In this document: positions 1 to 7,680 of the stretch, piece after piece
Layout of the letters: every line of letters starts with the position of its first letter
Numbering within the stretch: position 1 is the first letter of the stretch
Assembly (NCBI RefSeq): GCF_005771675.1
Contig: NZ_VAJM01000021.1
Coordinates: 1 to 64,000, forward strand
Length of the DNA: 64,000 bases
Reading direction: 5' to 3'
Origin: Hymenobacter jeollabukensis
GTDB taxonomy: Bacteria > Bacteroidota > Bacteroidia > Cytophagales > Hymenobacteraceae
Notes under the pieces: generated by a model
Seen by the model: only the letters and a program-made list of their open reading frames with translations
The model's database searches: none
What the model was told of the DNA's origin: nothing
Made by a program: the position numbers and the translations under genes

Positions 1-816
1 GTAGCCCGTCGTTACGTCGGCAGCGTCTTCCACCGTGGCCACGTCGCGCAGGTACACGCCCGGGCCGGCGCCGGTGCGCAGGGGCACGTCCAGAAAGTCG
101 GCCGGGTGTTCAATCAGCGAGTTCACCGGGGCCATGTAGGCCACGTCCCCCATCTTCACGTTGCCGGCCGCCGAGGGCTGGTTGCTGCTGACGATGGCCT
201 TGACCACGTCGTCGGGCGTGAGCTGGTAGCCGCGCAATTTGGCCGGGTCGGCCTTCACCACGATGGTGCGGATATTGCCGCCGAACGGGGCCGTGGACGT
301 GACGCCCGGGATGGTGGTAAACATGGGCCGGATGCGGCTGGCGGCCAAGTCCTGCAGCTGGGTCAGGGAGCTTTTGTCACTTTCCAGCACCAATTGGCCC
401 ACGGGCAGGGAGCTGGCATCGAAGCGCACCACCTGCGGGGGCAGGGTACCCGTGGGCATAAAGGCCGTGGCCCGCGAGACCTGGGTGGCCACCTCGGCCG
501 CGGCCTGGGCCATGTCGGTGCCGGGGTAAAAGGAGAGCTTGATCAGGGTCAGTCCCTGGATGCTCTTGGTTTCGATCTTCTTGACCCCGGACACAAACAG
601 GAAGTTGTTCTGGAACTGGTTGGCCATGAAGCCGTCCAGCTGCTCAGGGGAGAGACCACCGTAGGGCTCGGCTACATAGATGGCCGGCACATCCATGCTG
701 GGGAAGATGTCCACGGCAATGTCGCGCACAGCGGCGAAGGCGAAAAAGAGGATGGCCAGCATGGCCACCACCACGGTGAGGGGCCGCTGCAGGGCCGACC
801 GGATGAGTTCGTACAT
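1..816 (-). CDS. RND efflux pump permease, N-terminal part (cut by window edge)
   Basis: First 272 codons of an inner-membrane RND (AcrB/CusA superfamily) proton-driven efflux permease. The ATG at 814-816 is followed by a short cytoplasmic stretch and the first membrane helix, then the porter-domain start with the family-typical FPSMDVPAIYV and YGGLSPEQ segments. The frame is open to base 1, so the gene continues outside the window. It starts 4 bp after the stop of the tolC-like gene, so the two are co-transcribed. The N-terminus resembles HAE-type or unassigned Bacteroidota pumps more than CzcA metal pumps, but the substrate cannot be read from this part. The missing portion probably ends at 63991 at the other window edge. 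Confidence 0.9.
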   Translation of the reverse strand, partial: MYELIRSALQRPLTVVVAMLAILFFAFAAVRDIAVDIFPSMDVPAIYVAEPYGGLSPEQLDGFMANQFQNNFLFVSGVKKIETKSIQGLTLIKLSFYPGTDMAQAAAEVATQVSRATAFMPTGTLPPQVVRFDASSLPVGQLVLESDKSSLTQLQDLAASRIRPMFTTIPGVTSTAPFGGNIRTIVVKADPAKLRGYQLTPDDVVKAIVSSNQPSAAGNVKMGDVAYMAPVNSLIEHPADFLDVPLRTGAGPGVYLRDVATVEDAADVTTGY

Positions 817-820
817 GCGG

Positions 821-2233
821 CTAGGGCGTTACGTGGGTGAAAAAGAAGGAGAAGTCGCCGGCGGCGGCGGTTTGCAGCAGCACGGCCTGCCAGGCAGCGT
901 TGGCGGTAAGCACCTGGTCCTGTTCGGCCTGCTGCAGCCCGTAGAGGGCCTGGGTCACGTCGACCACGGTAGCCAGGCCGGCGTTGTAGAGGGCCAGCTT
1001 CTGGCGGAAGGCCTGGCGGGCCGCCGCGAGCTGCAGCGGGCCCTGGCGGGCGCGCTCGGCGGCCAGCGTCAGGCGCTGCTCAGCCAGGGTGGCCTGGTTG
1101 CTGAGCTCCAGCTGCTGTTGGCGGTATTCGGCCTGCAGCCCCTGGGTGCGCAGGTTTTCGGCTTTGGCCTGAGCCTGCACGCGGGGCCAGTCGAGCAGGT
1201 CGAACACCACCCCTACCCCCACGGCGTAATTGAAGCGGGTGGGTGCCGCCCCGGCCAGCCCGTAGTCGGTCTGGCCGTTGTAGCCCAGACCGGATCCCCG
1301 GCCCCATGTAGCGCCCAGCAACGAAATCCGGGGCCGGTACTGACGACGAATAACCGTCTCGCGGGCTTGGCCCAGGTCCACCGCTCTTTGTTGCAGGCCT
1401 AGCGTGGGGTGCGTGGCCGTGGGCGGCACCAGCGCGGGCGGCAGGGTACGGTTGTAGAGGGTATCCGGCTGCCAGGTAGCACCGGGCTGGCCCAGCAGCG
1501 TGGAAAGGCGGGCCTGGCGGTCGGCTTCCTGTTCCTGGGCACTCACCAGCGCCAGCCGGGACTGCGCCTCGGCCGCGCGGGCCAAAGTGCTGTCCACGCC
1601 GGGGCGCAGGCCGTTCAGGGCCAGCCGGGTGATGGTTTTTTTGAGTACGGCTACCCGGCGCACATCCTGCTCGCGCACCTGGCGCAGGCTCTGGGTGGCC
1701 AGCAAATCAAGGTAGGTCTGGGCCACCCGCAGCTGCTGGGTAAACAGCTCGTTGTCGGCGTCGGCCTGGGCGTAGCTACGGGCCGCTTCGGCGCGGGCCT
1801 GCTGGGCCGGGTACTGGCCGAAGGTGACCGGGCTCCACTCGGCCAGGGCCGTGCCCATACTGCCGAACACGGCGTTGTAGGAGTTGACCCCGCTCAGCGA
1901 GCCGCTGCTGGGGATGATGGTGCCGATGGGCAGCATGGTGCCGGCCACGGCGTTGTTGGAGCCGTAGCTCACCTGCCCGCTGAGCCGCACGGAGGGCAGG
2001 CGCTGGGTTTTAGTCAGGGCAATATCGGCCTCGGCGGCCTGCACCTGGTAGGCTTTGGCCTGCAGGTGCGGGGCCTGGGTGCGGGCCAGCTCCAGGGCTT
2101 CGTTCAAGGATAATGGCCGGCCAGTGGCCGTACCTTGGGCATGGCTGGCCGTTGTCGCCAGCAGTAGGGTGGCAGTCAGGAGCCAGCGGCCCGGTGGCAA
2201 TGCCCCCCGGGTCGGGTAAAAACAAGAAAACAT
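821..2233 (-). CDS. TolC-family outer membrane efflux protein
   Basis: A 470-residue outer-membrane channel of the TolC/OEP family, the exit duct of the tripartite pump whose permease follows 4 bp downstream. It has an N-terminal signal peptide (about residues 1-33, ending near ASHAQ). Two similar halves rich in Ala, Gln and Leu are typical of the long TolC helices, for example SLNEALELARTQAP near residue 42 and the repeated helical segment in the second half. Length is normal for the family. The start was chosen because it gives the full signal sequence. It appears to be the first gene of the operon TolC, RND, then (across the window edge) membrane-fusion protein and TlpA. Confidence 0.88.
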   Translation of the reverse strand: MFSCFYPTRGALPPGRWLLTATLLLATTASHAQGTATGRPLSLNEALELARTQAPHLQAKAYQVQAAEADIALTKTQRLPSVRLSGQVSYGSNNAVAGTMLPIGTIIPSSGSLSGVNSYNAVFGSMGTALAEWSPVTFGQYPAQQARAEAARSYAQADADNELFTQQLRVAQTYLDLLATQSLRQVREQDVRRVAVLKKTITRLALNGLRPGVDSTLARAAEAQSRLALVSAQEQEADRQARLSTLLGQPGATWQPDTLYNRTLPPALVPPTATHPTLGLQQRAVDLGQARETVIRRQYRPRISLLGATWGRGSGLGYNGQTDYGLAGAAPTRFNYAVGVGVVFDLLDWPRVQAQAKAENLRTQGLQAEYRQQQLELSNQATLAEQRLTLAAERARQGPLQLAAARQAFRQKLALYNAGLATVVDVTQALYGLQQAEQDQVLTANAAWQAVLLQTAAAGDFSFFFTHVTP

Positions 2234-2472
2234 GGGCTGAGAGAAGTCAGGATAGAAATCCGGGCCGGGCGCGCAGGGGCGCAGTCGGCCAGTTGACAGG
2301 CAGAGGTGCTGGGACTCTCAGGAAAAGGCGGGGTTGCCCGGGGGCCGGAGCCGGGGCAACGGAAGGGTGCCGCGCATGGCGGCGGGCCGGACCGGGCATA
2401 AAAAAACCGGTTATCGCCCCCATAGCAGGAGGCAATTAACCGGGTACGCACCCGGCTCCACTGCGCGTTTTC

Positions 2473-2844
2473 CTAAGAAAAGCGGACGGGCGGAGCCTTG
2501 TTGGGGTGGTTGGCAAATGACTGCTCGGGGCCGGCATTCGGGCCGCGGGCGGGGTTGAGCGTGGGCGCATCGACCGGAAACAGCAGGCCGAAATACAACG
2601 CCGGGAAATCATTTCCCAACACCACATCCAGGGGCAGCAGCTTGGCTTTGATCTCCAGTGCGTGCTTGGCCTGCGGATCGGCCTGCACGGTCTGCAGCTT
2701 CTTTTTGCAGAGGCCGGTTCGGGACGATTCCTGCTGACTACCCAAATCAGACACCGCTGTCGTGGTCCGGGCAGGCAGCGGCTGGCAATGCAGGGTAATA
2801 CCTGCATAGAGTAGCAACAGCAAATGGGCCAGCAAACGAGACAT
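2473..2844 (-). CDS. Small secreted hypothetical protein
   Basis: A 123-residue protein of unknown function. The chosen ATG (MSRLLAHLLLLLYAG) gives a strong hydrophobic signal peptide; an upstream in-frame ATG at 3012 would put an unlikely hydrophilic extension before it and overlap the hairpin at 2907-2963. After the signal the chain is short, with Pro and Lys/Gln segments and no recognised motif. Bacteroidota efflux operons often carry a small secreted protein just before the tolC gene, and this one lies 239 bp upstream of it on the same strand, so a role tied to efflux is possible but not shown. Confidence 0.5.
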   Translation of the reverse strand: MSRLLAHLLLLLYAGITLHCQPLPARTTTAVSDLGSQQESSRTGLCKKKLQTVQADPQAKHALEIKAKLLPLDVVLGNDFPALYFGLLFPVDAPTLNPARGPNAGPEQSFANHPNKAPPVRFS

Positions 2845-2906
2845 AGACAACGGTAGCAGGTGCAAAGGTGCACACTTTTGCCGGAACGTAACCGGGTCAA
2901 AAGTCA

Positions 2907-2963
2907 CACCGGCTAGCGGCATGGTTGCAGACGGGGCTGCACAAACCATGCCGCTAGCCGGTG
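2907..2963. terminator. Perfect 20-bp inverted repeat, probable terminator or operator
   Basis: Arms at 2907-2926 and 2944-2963 (CACCGGCTAGCGGCATGGTT and its exact reverse complement) with a 17-nt spacer. It sits 24 bp beyond the stop of the minus-strand gene ending at 2987 and is followed on that strand by a short CTTTT run. A transcription terminator is the simplest reading, but such a long perfect stem could also be a protein site or an insertion remnant. Confidence 0.5.
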
Positions 2964-2986
2964 GATTGCCCTTGAGCACAGCCGGA

Positions 2987-3655
2987 TTACAGGCGTCTAC
3001 CGACTGCGGCAAAGAAGTCGTCTTCTCGCTTGTTGACCTTGCCTAACTGGCTCATAGTAAGTGGCGCAAGCTGTCCAAAGCGCTTTCGCTCTGCCGCATC
3101 GGCCAAGTCCCGCAAATCGTGTAACATGGTATAGAAGGCCGTGATAAACTCGTAGTTGAGGATGCTGCTCACCGGTCCCCGCTGAAAGGCACGGTCCAGT
3201 CGGGACTCTCGGCTTAAAAAGAAGAAGGTGGTGATATCATACCGGTAGCCGACGACGATGTTGTTTGCTTGCATGAGCAATGCGCGCTGCTTCGGCGTCA
3301 GCAGCTTAAGGCGACGGGTCGCGCGGTGCTCCACTTCTTCGTAGAGCTTATCCAGCTTGTGGCCGAGGCTCCGGATTTTCAGGTAGGCGTCCTCGGGCGT
3401 TTCGCTGGCTGGCGACAAACTCACCACTAACGACTTGAGTGCGCACTCCGCACTCATGAGCAGGTCCACGTACAGCTTGGCAAAGAACGACGTGGTATCG
3501 TGCGGGCGATTGTCCTTTAGGAGACCGACGCGCCAGAGAAAATCATTGGCATCCGCGGCAAACGACGACGCTATTTTCCGTTTCAATGCTTGATTCGCGT
3601 TGAAACGACGACCTTTTGGCAACAGGTCTAGAGGGTTTAATTTCTTGTTAATCAT
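2987..3655 (-). CDS. Hypothetical helical protein
   Basis: A 222-residue protein with no signal peptide or membrane segment. It is strongly helical and basic at the start. Residues about 65-115 contain a pattern of alternating Ala/Leu and Lys/Glu with RSLGHKLDKLYEEVE, which faintly resembles HEPN-type helical bundles (Arg and His three residues apart), but the full catalytic R-x4-6-H motif is not evident. It is transcribed away from the ArsR-type regulator, separated by about 255 bp, and ends just before the 20-bp hairpin. Function unknown. Confidence 0.55.
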   Translation of the reverse strand: MINKKLNPLDLLPKGRRFNANQALKRKIASSFAADANDFLWRVGLLKDNRPHDTTSFFAKLYVDLLMSAECALKSLVVSLSPASETPEDAYLKIRSLGHKLDKLYEEVEHRATRRLKLLTPKQRALLMQANNIVVGYRYDITTFFFLSRESRLDRAFQRGPVSSILNYEFITAFYTMLHDLRDLADAAERKRFGQLAPLTMSQLGKVNKREDDFFAAVGRRL

Positions 3656-3870
3656 GTACTTATGTGTTATTTTTTACATCCACCCACAGCAGGTAGACAT
3701 AGTTTATAGGATTGGAAAGCCCATTAGTTTGCTCGCAAACCCAACTATTTTTCTTCTCCCCTGCCGCCCAGCACCAGAGATTCTCAAATCATGGTAAGGC
3801 CTTAAGATCATCGTCCTGAATAGTTTGCAGGAGTATTTGAAATATTTTGGAACCAAAGGGGAGAGCAACG

Positions 3871-3901
3871 TTGTATACATGAACAAATGATCATACATTT
3901 G
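3871..3901 (+). promoter_or_regulatory. Bacteroidota promoter of the ArsR-type gene with overlapping operator motif
   Basis: The -7 box TACATTTG (3894-3901) matches TAnnTTTG, with TTG at 3871-3873 as a -33 element and 20 bp between them. The sequence ACATGAACA (3877-3885) lies between the boxes and recurs at 4255-4263 and, inverted, at 17289-17297. This position suggests autorepression by the downstream ArsR-type protein. The promoter also rules out the ATG at 3887 as a start. Confidence 0.65.
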
Positions 3902-3910
3902 CAGCACCTT

Positions 3911-4228
3911 ATGACACCGACTACCACCTCCGCCGATCTGAACCTGACCACTGAGAAGATGGAGAAGGTGGCCTTTATCCTCAAGACCACTGCCCACCCC
4001 ACCCGCATTGCCATCGTGCAGCTGCTGGCTAATCAGGAAAGCCTGTCGGTGACGGACATCAGCGAGAAGCTGGGGGTAGAGCAGAGCCTGCTTTCCCATC
4101 ACCTGACGGGCATGAAGCTGAAGGGCATCCTGAACTCCTCGCGCGACGGCAAGAACATCTTCTACTCTCTGAAAATGCGCGAAGTGGTCGACGTGATTCA
4201 GTGCCTGGCCGGCTGTACATTCCTGTAA
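3911..4228 (+). CDS. ArsR-family transcriptional regulator (probable sulfide/persulfide sensor)
   Basis: A 105-residue winged-helix repressor of the ArsR/SmtB family. The helix-turn-helix spans about residues 45-70 (SVTDISEKLGVEQSLLSHHL), followed by the wing (GILNSSRDGKNIFYSL). No metal-binding ELCVC motif is present. Two cysteines near the C-terminus (QCLAGC) are the only ones and could sense thiol or persulfide, though in known sulfide sensors (SqrR, BigR) the two cysteines are far apart. The start at 3911 follows the -7 box at 3894-3901 by 9 bp. It heads the sulfur gene cluster, and a motif shared with the promoters of the TauE and SQR genes suggests it controls them. Confidence 0.85.
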   Translation: MTPTTTSADLNLTTEKMEKVAFILKTTAHPTRIAIVQLLANQESLSVTDISEKLGVEQSLLSHHLTGMKLKGILNSSRDGKNIFYSLKMREVVDVIQCLAGCTFL

Positions 4229-4246
4229 GGGAACCGGCCTTTTTTT
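4207..4246 (+). terminator. Rho-independent terminator after the ArsR-type gene
   Basis: GGCCGG (4207-4212) pairs with CCGGCC (4234-4239), followed by seven T. The stem overlaps the last codons of the regulator gene. It separates the regulator from the TauE gene, which therefore needs its own promoter. Confidence 0.7.
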
Positions 4247-4252
4247 GTCAAA

Positions 4253-4264
4253 ATACATGAACAA
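4253..4264 (+). promoter_or_regulatory. Candidate ArsR operator before the TauE gene
   Basis: ATACATGAACAA repeats exactly the 12 bases found inside the regulator's promoter (3875-3886). It lies 35 bp before the TauE start. No clean TAnnTTTG box is visible here, so the promoter itself is not located. Confidence 0.5.
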
Positions 4265-4298
4265 CCTTTCATAAATACATACGTTCACTCATTCAGGC

Positions 4299-5114
4299 AT
4301 GTCTCACGCTCTCGGCTATTTCGCGGCTATCTTCATCGGCCTTTCCCTCGGCATCATGGGCGGGGGCGGCTCTATCCTCACCGTCCCGGTGCTGGTGTAC
4401 CTGATGGGCGTGAGCCCGGTGCTGAGCACGGCCTACTCGCTGTTTGTGGTGGGCTCTACCTCCGTGGTGGGCGCCTCCGGCTACTTCCGCAAGGGGCTGG
4501 TGTCGCTGAAGACGGCCGTCGTCTTCCTGATTCCCTCCCTACTAGCCGTGTTTGCGGTGCGCAAGCTGCTGATGCCCGCCATTCCGCACGAGCTGTTCAC
4601 GGTGGGCAGCATTGTCTTTACCAAGGATCTGCTGGTGCTGGTGGCCTTCGCCGTGCTGATGGTGGTAGCGGCCACCTCCATGATCCGCAGCAAGCAGGCG
4701 GAAGAAGTGCTCGACGAGGAGCTGCACCACCAGCATTCCTTTAACTACCCGCTGATTCTGGGCATTGGCCTAATCGTGGGCACGCTCACGGGCTTCGTGG
4801 GTGCGGGCGGCGGTTTCCTCATCATTCCGGCCCTGGTGCTGGGCGCCCGCCTACCGATGAAGCTGGCCGTGGGCACCTCGCTGGCCATCATTGCCCTGAA
4901 CTCGCTCATCGGCTTTACGGGGGATTTGAGCGCCGGCACTCCCATTGCCTGGACGTTCCTGTTCGGCTTCCTGGCCTTTGCCTTAGCGGGCATCGTGCTG
5001 GGCACCTACCTGGCCCGCTTTATCCCGGGGGCTAAGCTCAAGCCGGCCTTCGGCTGGTTTACCCTGGCCATGGGCACCTTCATTCTACTGCGCGAGCTGG
5101 TCTTTACGCATTAA
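4299..5114 (+). CDS. TauE/SafE-family sulfite/sulfonate exporter
   Basis: A 271-residue inner-membrane protein with about eight hydrophobic helices in two homologous halves, each opening with a glycine-rich loop: GIMGGGGSILTVPVLVY near residue 20 and GFVGAGGGFLIIPALVL near 166. This duplicated signature defines the TauE/SafE family, which exports sulfite, sulfoacetate and similar anions. Placement before the persulfide dioxygenase gene, whose product is sulfite, supports sulfite export. It is the first gene after the ArsR terminator and has a copy of the ACATGAACA motif in its leader. Confidence 0.9.
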   Translation: MSHALGYFAAIFIGLSLGIMGGGGSILTVPVLVYLMGVSPVLSTAYSLFVVGSTSVVGASGYFRKGLVSLKTAVVFLIPSLLAVFAVRKLLMPAIPHELFTVGSIVFTKDLLVLVAFAVLMVVAATSMIRSKQAEEVLDEELHHQHSFNYPLILGIGLIVGTLTGFVGAGGGFLIIPALVLGARLPMKLAVGTSLAIIALNSLIGFTGDLSAGTPIAWTFLFGFLAFALAGIVLGTYLARFIPGAKLKPAFGWFTLAMGTFILLRELVFTH

Positions 5115-5206
5115 GCCGCTGCTCCTTGCCCCAGTAATTCCCGCTTTTTTCCTCTCTCCTCCTACTCATTTACCTGCTTCCACTCGCCTCACAACCGCTT
5201 TTGATC

Positions 5207-6562
5207 ATGAAAATCGAACAGTTTGAAGACAAGGGCCTGGCCCACTTTTCCTACGCTATTCTCAGCGAGTGCGCCCGCGAAATTGTGCTGATTGACCCGG
5301 CCCGCGACCCGCAGCCGTATTACGATTACGCCAAGGCCCACGAGGCTACTATCGTCAGCGTCATCGAGACCCACCCCCACGCGGACTTTGTGAGCAGCCA
5401 CCTGGAAATTGCGCAGCAGACCGGCGCCACCATCCGGGTGAGTAAGCTGCTGGGCGCCGACTATGCCTTTGAGGCCTTCGACGAAGGTGACTCCTTTACC
5501 GTAGGCAAGCTCACCTTCCGCGCCCTGAATACGCCGGGCCACTCGCCCGATTCCATCAGCATCGTGGTAAGCCGCGAAGGCAAAGACGAAGCCGTGTTTA
5601 CCGGTGATACACTCTTCATTGGGGACGTAGGCCGCCCTGACCTGCGCGAGAAAGCCGGCAACATGACCGCTAAGCGCGAGGAGCTGGCCAAACAGATGTA
5701 CCACTCGCTGCGCGACAAGCTCATGCCCCTGGCCGGGACGGTGGTCGTATACCCCGCCCACGGCGCGGGCAGCCTCTGCGGCAAGGCCTTAAGCGGCGCC
5801 AACAGCAGCACCATTGCCGACGAGAAATTCGGCAACCCCATGCTGCGGGAGATGAGCGAGGAAGAGTTCGTGAAGGAGCTGCTCCGAGACCAACCCTTCA
5901 TTCCCAAATATTTCGGCTACGACGTGGCCCTGAACAAAGCCGGTGCCCCGGCTTACGCCCCCAGCTTGCAGCAGGTGCCGCGCCTGGCCGCCGGCACCCA
6001 GCTGGAAGCCGGTATACCCGTAGTGGACACCCGCCCCGAAGCCGAGTTCAAGCAGGGCCACGTGGAAGGGGCCCTCAACATTCAGCAGGGGGGCAAGTTT
6101 GAAACCTGGCTGGGCTCCATCGTGGGTCCTGAGGAGCCGTTCTACCTAGTAGCCGCGGATGAGGCCACGCTTGAAAACCTGATTCAGAAAACGGCCAAAA
6201 TCGGCTACGAAGCCCTGATCAAGGGCGCTCTGGTTGGCTCGCCTTCGACGAAGGCCACGCTGCCGAAGCTCGATGTGGAGCAGTTCCGCCAGCACCCTGA
6301 GCAGTACACCATCGTGGACATCCGCAACGCCACGGAGCACCGCGACGAGCCGTTGTTTGCCGGTTCGCTGAACATTCCCCTGCCCGAGCTGCGCGAGCGG
6401 ACCCAGGAGATTCCCACGGATAAGCCCGTGGTAGTACACTGTGCCGGCGGCTACCGCTCGGCCGCGGGCAGCAGCATCGTGGCTCCGGCCCTGCCTGGTA
6501 CCGAGGTGCTCGACTTAAGCGAGGCCGTGAAGTCCTTCCAGTCCGCAGCCGCGCAGCACTAA
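5207..6562 (+). CDS. Persulfide dioxygenase (MBL fold) fused to two rhodanese domains
   Basis: A 451-residue cytoplasmic enzyme. Residues 1-240 form an ETHE1-like metallo-beta-lactamase fold with the non-haem iron ligands of THPHAD (H56, H58, D60), H65, H112 and the GDT aspartate D134. Persulfide dioxygenases oxidise glutathione persulfide to sulfite. Two rhodanese domains follow: the first (about 260-345) lacks the catalytic cysteine, while the second has it in VVHCAGGYRS (C412). Such fusions couple persulfide oxidation to sulfur transfer and usually accompany SQR, which is present at 17347. The ATG at 5207 is preferred to the TTG at 5201. It lies in the same direction as TauE, 92 bp downstream. 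Confidence 0.92.
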   Translation: MKIEQFEDKGLAHFSYAILSECAREIVLIDPARDPQPYYDYAKAHEATIVSVIETHPHADFVSSHLEIAQQTGATIRVSKLLGADYAFEAFDEGDSFTVGKLTFRALNTPGHSPDSISIVVSREGKDEAVFTGDTLFIGDVGRPDLREKAGNMTAKREELAKQMYHSLRDKLMPLAGTVVVYPAHGAGSLCGKALSGANSSTIADEKFGNPMLREMSEEEFVKELLRDQPFIPKYFGYDVALNKAGAPAYAPSLQQVPRLAAGTQLEAGIPVVDTRPEAEFKQGHVEGALNIQQGGKFETWLGSIVGPEEPFYLVAADEATLENLIQKTAKIGYEALIKGALVGSPSTKATLPKLDVEQFRQHPEQYTIVDIRNATEHRDEPLFAGSLNIPLPELRERTQEIPTDKPVVVHCAGGYRSAAGSSIVAPALPGTEVLDLSEAVKSFQSAAAQH

Positions 6563-6575
6563 CCCCCAACGGCCG

Positions 6576-6608
6576 ACCGGAGAGCTGCCGCCACGATGGC
6601 TCTCCGGT
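6576..6608. other. Intergenic 10-bp hairpin between dioxygenase and rhodanese genes
   Basis: ACCGGAGAGC (6576-6585) pairs exactly with GCTCTCCGGT (6599-6608) across a 13-nt loop. There is no T tract, so this is more likely an mRNA processing or stability element, or a weak terminator, than a full intrinsic terminator. Confidence 0.45.
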
Positions 6609-6626
6609 TGCCTTGCCAACTCTTCC

Positions 6627-7001
6627 ATGTCTTCTCTCACCCTGTTGCTTTCTCTCTTCGCTATGTTTGGTCTGTTTCAAGGCGGTTCGCCCGCGTATAA
6701 AAACCTTACCCCCGCCCAGTTTTCGCAGGCCTTGCGCGAGCCCGGCGCGGTGCTACTGGACGTGCGCCGCCCTGACGAGTTTGCCGGCGGCCACCTGCCC
6801 GGGGCGGTGAACATCGACGTGACCGCCCCTGACTTCGCCCAGCGCGTGGCGGCCCTGGACAAAACCAAGCCCACCTACGTGTACTGCCGCAGCGGCGCCC
6901 GCTCGGCTACCGCAGCCGGCCAGCTCACCAAGAGCGGCTTTGCGCACGTGTCCAACCTGCTGGGTGGGGTGCTGGACTGGCCCGAAAAGCTGGTCCGCTA
7001 G
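6627..7001 (+). CDS. Membrane-anchored or exported single-domain rhodanese
   Basis: A 124-residue sulfurtransferase. Residues 1-19 are hydrophobic, giving an N-terminal anchor or signal. A complete rhodanese domain follows with LLDVRRPDEFAGGHLPGA near residue 43 and the active-site loop YCRSGARSAT (Cys near residue 88). The six-residue loop suits sulfur transfer rather than phosphate substrates. The location across the membrane from the cytoplasmic dioxygenase-rhodanese fusion suggests it handles sulfane sulfur in the periplasm. Between two intergenic hairpins in the same operon. Confidence 0.88.
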   Translation: MSSLTLLLSLFAMFGLFQGGSPAYKNLTPAQFSQALREPGAVLLDVRRPDEFAGGHLPGAVNIDVTAPDFAQRVAALDKTKPTYVYCRSGARSATAAGQLTKSGFAHVSNLLGGVLDWPEKLVR

Positions 7002-7034
7002 CCTTCTTCCATTTCCACTTCCTGTTTAGCAAGG

Positions 7035-7069
7035 ACTCCGGCCGGCAGCTGCGGCGGGCGGGCCGGAGT
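7035..7069. other. Intergenic 9-bp hairpin before the YeeE/YedE gene
   Basis: ACTCCGGCC (7035-7043) pairs with GGCCGGAGT (7061-7069). It resembles the hairpin at 6576-6608 and is likewise without a strong T run on the plus strand; possibly an mRNA stability element. Confidence 0.4.
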
Positions 7070-7094
7070 TCTATTCCCCTGACTTTCTAATCGT

Positions 7095-7655
7095 ATGCTT
7101 GACTTCCTTCGCCAGCCCTGGCCCTGGTACGTGGCCGGCCCGCTCATCGGGCTAACCGTGCCGGCCCTGCTGCTCATCGGCAACAAAGCCCTGGGCATCA
7201 GCTCCTCGCTGCGCCACGTGTGCGCGGCCTGCGTGCCCGCCGGCATTCCGTTTCTTACTTACAACTGGCGCGCGGAAATCTGGAACCTGTTTTTCGTGCT
7301 CGGCATCGGCCTGGGCGGCTTCATCGGCTACCAGCTGCTGGGCCATCCCGATACCATTGCCATATCGGCCGAGACGGTGCGCGACCTGAAAGCGCAGATG
7401 CACCTGACCGACTTCTCGGGCCTGCTGCCCAAGGAGTTGTTTGCCCTCGAAAACCTCTCGAACTGGAAAGGCTGGGTGTTTTTGGTACTGGGCGGCTTCC
7501 TCGTCGGCTTCGGCACGCGCTACGCCGGGGGCTGCACCTCGGGCCACGCCATTTCGGGCCTGTCCAATCTGCAGTGGGTGTCGCTGGTGGCCGTCATTGC
7601 CTTCTTCGTGGGTGGGCTGCTAATGACTTGGGTATTCTATCCGATGCTGTTTTAA
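7095..7655 (+). CDS. YeeE/YedE-family thiosulfate/sulfur transporter
   Basis: A 186-residue inner-membrane protein with about five hydrophobic helices. The family hallmark GGCTSGHAISG, carrying the conserved cysteine that passes thiosulfate in TsuA, is near residues 149-158, and another cysteine pair (CAACVP) is near residue 43. At about half the length of full TsuA (about 350 residues) it probably works as a pair with the second YeeE-type protein at 8326, a split arrangement common in Bacteroidota. Thiosulfate uptake fits its place in the sulfur cluster. Confidence 0.85.
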   Translation: MLDFLRQPWPWYVAGPLIGLTVPALLLIGNKALGISSSLRHVCAACVPAGIPFLTYNWRAEIWNLFFVLGIGLGGFIGYQLLGHPDTIAISAETVRDLKAQMHLTDFSGLLPKELFALENLSNWKGWVFLVLGGFLVGFGTRYAGGCTSGHAISGLSNLQWVSLVAVIAFFVGGLLMTWVFYPMLF

Positions 7656-7680
7656 CCGGCCTGTTCTCCCCTACCCTGCC

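Noticed and set aside
106-840. Long plus-strand open frames opposite the RND and TolC genes
   Set aside because: They are antisense to well-supported efflux genes, have low-complexity composition and no recognisable motifs; typical of GC-rich DNA.
2013-2451. Frames on both strands between the TolC gene and 2450
   Set aside because: They overlap the tolC 5' end or are short and compositionally random; no supporting signals.
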